Assembly (NCBI RefSeq): GCF_021023135.1
Contig: NZ_PGFV01000001.1
Coordinates: forward strand, 372,001-436,000
Length of the DNA: 64,000 bases
Source: Brevibacterium sp. CCUG 69071
GTDB taxonomy: Bacteria > Actinomycetota > Actinomycetes > Actinomycetales > Brevibacteriaceae
Reading direction: 5' to 3'
The position numbers and the translations under genes were made by a program. The notes under the pieces were generated by a model. It searched no databases, was not told the origin of the DNA, and worked only from the letters and a program-made list of their open reading frames with translations. Below are positions 19,697 through 26,394 of the stretch, in pieces. Numbering within the stretch: position 1 is the first letter of the stretch; each line of letters starts with the position of its first letter.

Positions 19697-20863
19697 ATGA
19701 CTCTCGATCCACCTGCTGAGACTGCTGCCGTGTTCGTGCCCACCGGTGAGCTCGGCGACTATCTGTTCGCCGCCATCGACGATCCCGCGACCCTGACGGG
19801 GCGACTGTGCGCCATCGAATCCGTATCCGGCAACGAGACGGCCATCACCGATGCCGTCGTCGCCGTGCTCGAACGCATCAGCGCAGGACAGGGACCCGAT
19901 CTCGAGATCCTGCGCGACGGGGACACCGTCGTGGCGCGCACCAGGCTGGGCCTGCCGGAGCGCATCGTCGTCGCCGGCCACCTCGACACGGTGCCCGTCG
20001 AGGACAACCTGCCGCCCAGGCAGACCGTGCTCGACGGCGCCGACTACCCAGCCGATCCGGTGATCTGGGGCCGGGGAGCCTGCGATATGAAGGCCGGGGT
20101 GGCCATGCAGCTGTCCACCGCGGCGGCCCTGCGCGCCCCGCACCGGGACGTCAGCTGGGTCTTCTACGATCACGAAGAGGTCGACGCCTCCCTCAACGGC
20201 CTCGGCCGGGTCGCACGGAATCATCCGGAGTGGCTGACCGGTGACTTCGCCATCCTCGGCGAGCCGTCGAACGCCTCCGTCGAAGGCGGCTGCAACGGCA
20301 CCATCCGCGTGGACGTCACCACCACGGGGGTCCGGGCGCATTCGGCCAGGGCGTTCATGGGCGTCAACGCCATCCACGCGGCTGCCGAGGTGCTCACCCG
20401 TCTCGCCGAATTCGAGACCGAGACTGTGAACGTCGACGGTCTCGACTACCGCGAGTCCCTGTCCGCGGTGTCGATCAGCGGCGGCGTCGCAGGTAATGTC
20501 GTGCCTGATGAGTGCCGTGTGGCCGTGAACTACCGTTTCGCTCCCAGCAAGTCCGCCGCCGAGGCGGAAGCCTTCCTGCGCGAGTTCTTCACCGGGTTCG
20601 ATGTGGTGGTCACCGATGCTGCCGAAGGTGCGCGGCCCGGCCTGGATCGTCCGATCGCGCAGGACTTCATCGCCACTCTCGGTCTCTCACCCGCACCGAA
20701 GCTGGGGTGGACCGATGTGTCCCGGTTCAGCGCCCTGGGCGTGCCCGCGGTGAATTTCGGTCCGGGCAATCCGCTGTACGCCCACAAGTCGGATGAGCAT
20801 GTCAGGATCGCCGAGGTGGAGCTGGCCACCCGGACCCTGCGCAGCTACCTCGAGGGCAGCTGA
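19697..20863 (+). CDS. dapE: Succinyl-diaminopimelate desuccinylase
   Basis: A 388-residue M20-family metallohydrolase that releases LL-diaminopimelate and succinate. The binuclear zinc site is visible: VAGHLDTVP (His and catalytic Asp), GRGACDMKAGVA (bridging Asp) and YDHEEV (general-base Glu plus ligand Glu). The dimerisation insert follows near residues 190-300. ATG 19697 gives the family N-terminus; the frame is open far upstream through the antisense of dapD, which is not used. Five bases separate its stop from the LOG-family gene, so it heads a dapE-LOG-folP2 operon. Confidence 0.95.
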   Translation: MTLDPPAETAAVFVPTGELGDYLFAAIDDPATLTGRLCAIESVSGNETAITDAVVAVLERISAGQGPDLEILRDGDTVVARTRLGLPERIVVAGHLDTVPVEDNLPPRQTVLDGADYPADPVIWGRGACDMKAGVAMQLSTAAALRAPHRDVSWVFYDHEEVDASLNGLGRVARNHPEWLTGDFAILGEPSNASVEGGCNGTIRVDVTTTGVRAHSARAFMGVNAIHAAAEVLTRLAEFETETVNVDGLDYRESLSAVSISGGVAGNVVPDECRVAVNYRFAPSKSAAEAEAFLREFFTGFDVVVTDAAEGARPGLDRPIAQDFIATLGLSPAPKLGWTDVSRFSALGVPAVNFGPGNPLYAHKSDEHVRIAEVELATRTLRSYLEGS

Positions 20864-20868
20864 GCGAC

Positions 20869-21699
20869 ATGGCCGACGAATTGGACGACGGGAAGGACCC
20901 GAGTGTGACCTCGCACGCGAGCGATGACAGTGCGTACTACAGCAAGGGACCGCTGCGGCTGCGCGGCAGCCAGGTGCCGACGACGACCACCGATCAGCGA
21001 CTCCTCGAATCGCGGTCCTCGGCGGACTGGGTGCATGAGGATCCGTGGAGGGTGATGCGGATCCAGGCCGAATTCGTCGAAGGCTTCGGCTGCCTCGCTG
21101 AACTCGGACCCGCGGTCTCGATCTTCGGGTCGGCCCGGTTGAAGGCCGACACCCAGGCGTACCGGGATGCCAGGGTCATCGCCCGCCGCATCGCCGAGAA
21201 CGGCAATGCCATCATCACCGGCGCGGGACCGGGGATCATGGAGGCGGGCAACCTCGGTGCCGCTGAAGCCGGCGGCGTCTCCGTCGGACTCGGCATCGAG
21301 TTGCCCTTCGAATCGGGTCTCAACGAGCACGTCGAACTCGGGGTCAATTTCCGGTACTTCTTCGTCCGCAAGACCATGTTCCTCAAATACTCTCGCGGGT
21401 TCGTCGTCATGCCCGGCGGGTTCGGCACCCTCGACGAGCTCTTTGAGGCCTTCACCATGGTCCAGACCGGCAAGGTCACCTCCTTCCCGATCGTGCTCTT
21501 CGGCACGTCCTATTGGCAGGGTCTCGTCGACTGGATGAAGTCGACGCTGCTGGCCGAGGGCACGATCAGTCCGAGGGATCTGGAGATGTTCACCCTCACC
21601 GACGACATCGACGAAGTGGTGGCGACCATCGGCTCGGCGGCCACCGCAGACGAGGGGCCGGAACCGGTCGATCCCGAACAGCTCGGGCCCCAACAGTGA
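20869..21699 (+). CDS. LOG family protein (TIGR00730-type Rossmann fold)
   Basis: A 276-residue protein with the lysine-decarboxylase-like nucleotide fold. The signature PGGFGTLDELFEAF is present, and ITGAGPGIMEAGN supplies the phosphate-binding loop. Family members from plants and bacteria hydrolyse cytokinin riboside monophosphates or other nucleotide monophosphates to base plus ribose phosphate. In mycobacteria the equivalent (Rv1205) is implicated in cytokinin-like metabolism. The N-terminal 60 residues are polar and poorly conserved. Its 18-base 3' end is duplicated downstream. It sits 5 bases after dapE and 31 before folP2. Confidence 0.88.
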   Translation: MADELDDGKDPSVTSHASDDSAYYSKGPLRLRGSQVPTTTTDQRLLESRSSADWVHEDPWRVMRIQAEFVEGFGCLAELGPAVSIFGSARLKADTQAYRDARVIARRIAENGNAIITGAGPGIMEAGNLGAAEAGGVSVGLGIELPFESGLNEHVELGVNFRYFFVRKTMFLKYSRGFVVMPGGFGTLDELFEAFTMVQTGKVTSFPIVLFGTSYWQGLVDWMKSTLLAEGTISPRDLEMFTLTDDIDEVVATIGSAATADEGPEPVDPEQLGPQQ

Positions 21700-21718
21700 G
21701 TCGGGGCCCAGCAGTGAG
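21683..21718 (+). repeat. 18-bp tandem duplication spanning the LOG gene stop codon
   Basis: TCGGGCCCCAACAGTGAG (21683-21700) and TCGGGGCCCAGCAGTGAG (21701-21718) are adjacent and match at 16 of 18 positions. The first includes Gln-Gln-stop of the LOG gene; the second repeats the codons and TGA in the same frame. Confidence 0.85.
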
Positions 21719-21730
21719 GCGGGTACAGAA

Positions 21731-22630
21731 GTGAAGGGCAGTGCGGAGGCGAACCCGGCAAGCGGACGCTTCGACCTCACCAAGGCACGCGCCGGGAGGC
21801 CGGCGATCATGGCGGTGATCAACAGGACGACTGACTCCTTCTACGAATCGGCGTCGACCGCCGAGGAGGCGATCGCCGCGGTGGGCGAAGCCGTGGCCGC
21901 AGGCGCCGACATCGTCGACATCGGCGGAGTGCGGGCGGGCCGGGGCCGCGAGATCTCCGTGGCCGAGGAGATCGACCGGGTCTGCCCCGTCATCGAAGCC
22001 GTGGCGCAGAGCCACCCGGGAGTGCTCATCAGCGTCGACACCTGGCGCCATGAGGTGGCCGAAGCCGCCTGCGCAGCCGGGTCAGGGCTGCTCAACGACA
22101 CCTGGGCCGGAGTCGACCCACGGCTCGCCGAGGTGGCCGCTGCCCACGATGTCGGCATCGTCTGCTCCCATACCGGGGGACTGGACCCGCGCACGGACGC
22201 CCACCGCAACCGCTACGGACTGCACAGCGGTGAAGTCGTCGACCGGACCATGGCCGGAGTCATGGCCCTGGCCGCGGCGGCGCGGACCGCCGGAGTGGCC
22301 GCCGAGAAGATCATCATCGATCCGACCCCTGACTTCGGGAAGAACACCTTTCAGTCGCTGCGGCTGCTGCGTGAACTCGAACGCTTCGTCGGCACAGGTT
22401 TTCCGGTGCTGCTGGCGATCTCCCGGAAGGACTTCATCGGCGAGGCGATCGGCGAGGCCGGCCCGGGCGAACGGCTCAACGGAACCGTCGCCGCCACCGC
22501 TCTGGCTGTGGCCAAGGGAGCGGCGATGATCCGCACCCACGATGTCGCGGCGACCGCCGAGGCGATTGCGGTGACGCTGGCGATCTCCGGGGAGGCGAGC
22601 CCCCGGCACGCAGTGCGCGGCCTGCGCTGA
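21731..22630 (+). CDS. folP2: Dihydropteroate synthase paralogue (FolP2-like)
   Basis: A 299-residue pterin-binding TIM barrel. The first loop reads VINRTTDSFYESAST instead of the canonical N-V-T-x-D-S-F-S-D-G-G; other landmarks are VDIGGVRAGRG, ISVDTWR, NDTWAG and LLAISRKDFIGE. These variants match mycobacterial FolP2 (Rv1207), reported to lack normal dihydropteroate synthase activity. The neighbourhood (dapE, LOG, this gene, DivIVA-like, DUF3117) is the same as in mycobacteria. It binds a pterin or related ligand by family; the real reaction is unknown. The start is GTG 21731 with a weak site. The 3' end is duplicated (22621-22687). Confidence 0.85.
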   Translation: MKGSAEANPASGRFDLTKARAGRPAIMAVINRTTDSFYESASTAEEAIAAVGEAVAAGADIVDIGGVRAGRGREISVAEEIDRVCPVIEAVAQSHPGVLISVDTWRHEVAEAACAAGSGLLNDTWAGVDPRLAEVAAAHDVGIVCSHTGGLDPRTDAHRNRYGLHSGEVVDRTMAGVMALAAAARTAGVAAEKIIIDPTPDFGKNTFQSLRLLRELERFVGTGFPVLLAISRKDFIGEAIGEAGPGERLNGTVAATALAVAKGAAMIRTHDVAATAEAIAVTLAISGEASPRHAVRGLR

Positions 22631-22687
22631 GCACGCCGGTTGCACACGCGCTGGGCGCGCCGTGCCTGCGCTGAGCACGCCGGCTGC
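22621..22687 (+). repeat. 44-bp-period duplication spanning the folP2 stop codon
   Basis: CCTGCGCTGAGCACGCCGG(T/C)TGC occurs at 22621-22643 and 22665-22687 (22 of 23 identical, offset 44). The first copy holds the last codons and TGA of folP2. The intervening and following bases are also partly similar, so the original unit was probably the whole 44 bases. Confidence 0.88.
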
Positions 22688-22744
22688 GACAAGCGCCTGC
22701 GGTGCCTGAGAATCCCGCACAGGCCCCTGTGAGAAGATGACGGC

Positions 22745-23014
22745 ATGCCACTGTGGATAGTCATCGGGGTCGCCGCCGCGATCTTCGTCCTTGTGATCGT
22801 CGTCGCGGCCTCCTTCAACATCTTCAACGCGGAGGCCGCCGAGGAATCCGAGGGCGGCTGGGACGGACTGCGCGAGGACTTCACCGCCGCGGACCTCGAC
22901 CGTCTCTCCTTCCGCCCGGCACTGCGCGGCTACCGGATGGACGACGTCGACCAGGCGATCGGAGTACTGCGCGAGCGCATCCGTGAGCTGGAAGCGACCC
23001 CCGGCCAGCAATGA
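22745..23014 (+). CDS. Small membrane DivIVA-domain protein
   Basis: An 89-residue protein with an N-terminal TM helix (WIVIGVAAAIFVLVIVV, residues 4-20) and a short cytoplasmic tail ending in a DivIVA-type motif (FRPALRGYRMDDVDQAIGVL) followed by a short coil. DivIVA proteins recognise curved membrane and organise polar growth. The full coiled coil is absent, so this is a short adaptor-like form, as in mycobacterial Rv1209 at the same position. It overlaps the next gene by ATGA, so it is translationally coupled to the mannosyltransferase-like protein. Confidence 0.85.
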   Translation: MPLWIVIGVAAAIFVLVIVVAASFNIFNAEAAEESEGGWDGLREDFTAADLDRLSFRPALRGYRMDDVDQAIGVLRERIRELEATPGQQ

Positions 23015-24246
23015 GCAGACCCGCCGACCTGCCCGGAATCACCCTCGCCCCCGAAGTCTTCGACTCCTCACGTCTCTCCCGCCTCGGCGCGCTCTTCCTC
23101 ACCCTGCCGATGTGGATCCAAGCGATCGCGGTGTACCTGTGCTCCCGCGTCGTGAGCCTCGCGATCTTCGCCGCAGTGCTCAAACGGCAGGACCCGGCGA
23201 ACTGGTCCTCGAGCCCGGTGACGACGACCCTCAACGACTTCCTCAACTTCTGGGACGGCGGGTGGTACGGTCGCGTCGCCAAGGAGTGGTACCCGAGCGT
23301 CCTGCCCGTCGACGAGACCGGAGCGGTGACGGAGAACCAGTGGGCGTTCTATCCGCTGCATCCCTCTGTCGTGGCCACTCTCTCCGACTTCACTGGACTG
23401 AGCTACGAGGTGATCTCGCCGCTCGTGTCCACAGTTGCTGCGGGCTTCGCTTCGATCGTCATCCTCGCGCTGTTCCGCAAGTACACGGATCCCGGTCAGG
23501 CGCTGATGGGGCTGGCTCTGGTGATGTTCTTCCCACCGGCGGCGATCTTCTCCACCGGATACGCGGAGTCCCTGACCCTGCTGCTCCAGGCGATGGCACT
23601 GTTCCTCATCGTCGAGCGCCGGTACCTGATGGCGATTCCCGTGGTCGTCCTCATGGACCTCTCACGACCGATCGGCGTGGCCTTCTCCTTCTTCATGCTC
23701 TTCCACCTCATCGACCGGTTCCTCAGGCGACGTGAGGACCCGTATCCGGTCGCCGAGGTGGTCCGTTCGTGGACATTGGGCGTGCTCTCCTGTGTTGCCG
23801 CCCTCCTCCACCCGATCCATGCGTGGTGGGTGACGGGCTCGATCACCGCCTACACCGACACCGAGGCGGCCTGGCATACCGGGGATTCGACGTATTTCGT
23901 GCAGTGGCTGGGACAGGCCAACAGTCTGATCGGGCCGCTCGGGCCCGTGCTGCTGTTCGTGGTCATCGCCGGGATGCTGGCGATGATCTTCTCTCCGGCC
24001 GGGGCCAGCATGGGGCGGACGATGCAGCTGTTCTGCCTCGGCTACGGCATCTACCTGCTCATCTTCTTCATGCCGCAGACTTCGACACTGCGCCTGCTGC
24101 TGCCCCTGTTCCCGATGGCTCTGACGCTCGGACTGGTCCGCTCGCGAGGCTATCGGGCGGCGCTGCTCGTGTCCTTCATCCTGCTCCAGATCATCTGGGT
24201 CGCCTACCTGTGGCACTTCACTCCGCCGGCCGATCTGCCGCCGTAA
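23011..24246 (+). CDS. PIG-V-like multi-pass mannosyltransferase family protein
   Basis: A 411-residue integral membrane protein with about nine TM helices. The first extracytoplasmic loop has FWDGGWYGRVAKEWY (D-G-x-W-Y, the GT-C acidic site) and the next segment FYPLHPSVVATLS, both typical of PIG-V/GPI-mannosyltransferase II relatives in actinobacteria. GT-C enzymes use polyprenyl-phosphate mannose on the outside of the membrane to build glycolipids or glycoproteins. The acceptor is unknown. Coupling to the DivIVA-like gene suggests wall or envelope growth. It is not a homologue of the mycobacterial TagA that lies near this position. Confidence 0.8.
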   Translation: MSRPADLPGITLAPEVFDSSRLSRLGALFLTLPMWIQAIAVYLCSRVVSLAIFAAVLKRQDPANWSSSPVTTTLNDFLNFWDGGWYGRVAKEWYPSVLPVDETGAVTENQWAFYPLHPSVVATLSDFTGLSYEVISPLVSTVAAGFASIVILALFRKYTDPGQALMGLALVMFFPPAAIFSTGYAESLTLLLQAMALFLIVERRYLMAIPVVVLMDLSRPIGVAFSFFMLFHLIDRFLRRREDPYPVAEVVRSWTLGVLSCVAALLHPIHAWWVTGSITAYTDTEAAWHTGDSTYFVQWLGQANSLIGPLGPVLLFVVIAGMLAMIFSPAGASMGRTMQLFCLGYGIYLLIFFMPQTSTLRLLLPLFPMALTLGLVRSRGYRAALLVSFILLQIIWVAYLWHFTPPADLPP

Positions 24247-24310
24247 GACACAAATATCGTCTGGGTTACCCCGGATTGACCGTATCGTGGAATAATCGAA
24301 TCACAACATT

Positions 24311-24336
24311 CGGTCCACCGAGCGTGGACCGTCTTT
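24311..24336 (+). terminator. Small hairpin with T-rich tail before the DUF3117 gene
   Basis: CGGTCCAC (24311-24318) pairs with GTGGACCG (24324-24331) around CGAGC, followed by TCTTT. It may end the mannosyltransferase transcript or act as an attenuator in the leader of the DUF3117 gene, whose start is 28 bases further on. Confidence 0.45.
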
Positions 24337-24363
24337 GCATGGACAACGGAAGGAAGAGCCCAC

Positions 24364-24534
24364 ATGGCAGCCCAGAAACCCCGCACCGGCGACGGACCTC
24401 TGGAAGTGACCAAGGAAGGCCGAGGCATGGTGATGCGGCTTCCCGTCGAGGGCGGAGGTCGCCTGGTGATCGAACTCAGCCGGGATGAAGCCACCGGCCT
24501 CTATGACACTCTGGCAGAGACTCTGGGCCTCTGA
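24364..24534 (+). CDS. DUF3117 protein (Rv1211-like)
   Basis: A 56-residue gene. The protein starts MAAQKPRTGDGPLEVTKEGR, continues with RMPVEGGGR-like sequence (here MRLPVEGGGRLVIELS) and ends YDTLAETLGL. This is the actinobacterial DUF3117 family, almost invariant in length and sequence and of unknown function. GGAAGG lies 8 bases upstream of the ATG. It follows the mannosyltransferase by 117 bases with its own leader and is closed by a canonical terminator, so it can be a monocistronic unit. High conservation of such a small protein suggests a binding role; nothing catalytic is seen. Confidence 0.92.
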   Translation: MAAQKPRTGDGPLEVTKEGRGMVMRLPVEGGGRLVIELSRDEATGLYDTLAETLGL

Positions 24535-24564
24535 GAGAGACGCACCGGCAGAACAGCCCGCACG

Positions 24565-24598
24565 AACAGCAGAGACTTCGCAGAGTCTCTGCTGTTTT
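24565..24598 (+). terminator. Intrinsic terminator after the DUF3117 gene
   Basis: CAGCAGAGACT (24567-24577) pairs with AGTCTCTGCTG (24584-24594) around a 6-base loop, followed by TTTT. With the flanking AA/TT pairs it is the most canonical intrinsic terminator in the window. Confidence 0.93.
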
Positions 24599-24629
24599 CG
24601 CATTCACCGGCCGCTCAGGCAACCGTCGC

Positions 24630-25268
24630 TCAGCGGTTGGCCTTCTGCAGCACTAGGAGGCCCTGGCCGATGGGCAGCAGCACGTGCTCGAGCCGTTCCT
24701 GCCGGGCCATCCGGTTGAGCAGACCGCGGGCGGCCTGGGTCTTCGGACTGCGGTCGACGGGATCGGCCACCCCGCCCTTGAGCAGCGTCTGATGGATGAC
24801 GAGGAGGCCGTGTGAGTCCAGCAGCCGCAGCGCGGGTTCGATCATGCGCTCGAGGTTCGTGGGATCCGAGTCGATGAAGACCATGTCGTAGGCGGTCGGT
24901 GCGAGCTTCTTGAGAACCTCTTCGGCGCGGCCGTTCATCAGTCGCAGTCGTCCGGGTCGGATCCCGGCCATGTCGACGAGGTCACGGGCGGCGGCCTGAG
25001 CCGTGGAGTTCGTGTCGATCGAGGTGAGGATGCCCGCGGTCGGCATGCCACGCAGCAGGGCCAGGGTCGAGGTTCCGACCCCGGTGCCGACCTCGACCGC
25101 GGCGACCGGCGTGAGCAGTCGAGCGAGCAGGCTCAGCGTCTTCGCAGTGGTCTGCGAGACGGGAACGAGACCGCTTTCGTGAGAGTGCGTGCGCGCCGCG
25201 TCGAGGAGCGGATCGGGACCGTTGTACTGCTCCGAAAAGGTGAGGTCACCTGCGTTTTCGCGTGACAA
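24630..25268 (-). CDS. O-methyltransferase (Rv1220c-like)
   Basis: A 212-residue SAM-dependent class I methyltransferase. The SAM loop is VEVGTGVGTSTLALL, acidic motif II follows (ILTSIDTNSTAQ), and YDMVFIDSDP is the metal/SAM segment of the catechol-O-methyltransferase-like family. I chose a TTG start at 25268 because GAGGG lies 5-6 bases upstream and the protein then has the length of Rv1220c (215 residues). The frame stays open to 25436 without family-like sequence. The substrate is unknown. It is separated from the ATL gene by 37 bases on the same strand. Confidence 0.88.
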   Translation of the reverse strand: MSRENAGDLTFSEQYNGPDPLLDAARTHSHESGLVPVSQTTAKTLSLLARLLTPVAAVEVGTGVGTSTLALLRGMPTAGILTSIDTNSTAQAAARDLVDMAGIRPGRLRLMNGRAEEVLKKLAPTAYDMVFIDSDPTNLERMIEPALRLLDSHGLLVIHQTLLKGGVADPVDRSPKTQAARGLLNRMARQERLEHVLLPIGQGLLVLQKANR

Positions 25269-25305
25269 TCGTTCCCTCGCTTTCGGCTGACATCTGCCCT
25301 TCAGT

Positions 25306-25638
25306 CTAACCGCACTCGGGGTCGATGCCGTGGGTGCGCCACAGCTCGTCGAGCTCATCGACAGCGAGAAATGCCGAACGGCTGACCTTGTCGTGGGAAT
25401 GCTCGGTGCCTTCGTCGGCCCAGAGCTCACGCGCACGGGGGAGCAGCGCCTCGGGGAGGACCCCGGCGGCGTTGACGACTCGCCACCAGGTGACGTTCGA
25501 ACCGAACTCCTTCATCACCCGACCGACATAGCGCGGGGAACACTCCGCGACCGCACCGACGGTCCCGTAGGCGACGACACGCGAGGCGGGCACGAGTTCG
25601 ACGATGCGCAGAACTCGCTCGACCACGACCTCATCCAT
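25306..25638 (-). CDS. Alkyltransferase-like (ATL) DNA-binding protein
   Basis: A 110-residue protein with only the DNA-binding domain of O6-alkylguanine-DNA alkyltransferase. The expected active site P-C-H-R is T-W-W-R (residues 50-53), so there is no acceptor Cys; in ATL proteins the Cys is usually Trp (P-W-H-R). The helix containing YVGRVM carries the base-flipping Arg, and VVAYGTVGAV resembles the HTH lead-in. ATLs bind O6-alkylguanine and hand the lesion to nucleotide excision repair. The start at 25638 has GGAAAGGAAGC upstream. An ATL gene (Rv3204) also exists in mycobacteria, at another locus. Confidence 0.87.
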   Translation of the reverse strand: MDEVVVERVLRIVELVPASRVVAYGTVGAVAECSPRYVGRVMKEFGSNVTWWRVVNAAGVLPEALLPRARELWADEGTEHSHDKVSRSAFLAVDELDELWRTHGIDPECG

Positions 25639-25795
25639 CCGTCTGCTTCCTTTCCCCTGGTCTTCGTCTCTCCCGGCTCCTCGCAGGCCCCTGTTGCCGG
25701 ACTCTTCCGGCCCAGCAGATCTCGGGGTCCGCGCTGTGTTCAAGCTGTGCCGTTCGTGAGTCGAGCATACTGCCGTCCACGGTAGACTTGAGGGC

Positions 25796-26275
25796 ATGTT
25801 GGGTATCAACGGCACCGAGATGTTGATCCTGGTGGTCGTGGCTCTGGTCGTCATCGGGCCCAAACGCCTCCCCGAATATGCTCAGAAGCTGCGCGACCTG
25901 GTTCGGCAGATGCGTCGGATGGCCGAGGGCGCCAAGGACAGCGTTCGGCGTGACTTCGGTGACGAGTTCAAAGACGTCGATTGGCAGAAGCTCGATCCGC
26001 GTCAGTACGACCCGCGGCGCATCGTGCGTGAGGCGCTCGTGGAAGAGGACGCCGCGATCCGCGAGTCCAAACGCAATGACCGTTCGCTCGGGTCAGGCTC
26101 CGATGCGGCACCTGCCGTGACCGACGGCGCCGCCGGATCCGGCGAGAGCGCCGAAGACTCCGCGTCCTCATCGGTGACCCCGACACGTGACATGTCGCCG
26201 ATCGAACGCTTCCAAGCGCAGACGGCCCAGCGCGATCAATCTTCCGCGGCCCCCTTCGATCCTGAGGCCACCTGA
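25796..26275 (+). CDS. tatB: Sec-independent protein translocase TatB
   Basis: A 159-residue Tat component. The short N-terminal membrane helix runs straight into the hinge GPKRLP and an amphipathic helix (YAQKLRDLVRQMRRMAEGAK), followed by an acidic, poorly conserved tail. TatB with TatC forms the receptor for twin-arginine signal peptides on the cytoplasmic face. ATG 25796 gives the correct N-terminus. In mycobacteria the same locus reads sigE-rseA-htrA-tatB; those three genes are not present here, where tatB is divergent from the ATL gene. Confidence 0.93.
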   Translation: MLGINGTEMLILVVVALVVIGPKRLPEYAQKLRDLVRQMRRMAEGAKDSVRRDFGDEFKDVDWQKLDPRQYDPRRIVREALVEEDAAIRESKRNDRSLGSGSDAAPAVTDGAAGSGESAEDSASSSVTPTRDMSPIERFQAQTAQRDQSSAAPFDPEAT

Positions 26276-26394
26276 GCGCTTCGCAACCAGGGCCGGCAGA
26301 GCGCCCGGCAATGCCGTAGTCGCCTGCGCACTGCGAACCCGCAGCCTCCCGAGCACTGCCCTGAGAATCGGATCCCCAAGTCGCCAGCGTGTGA

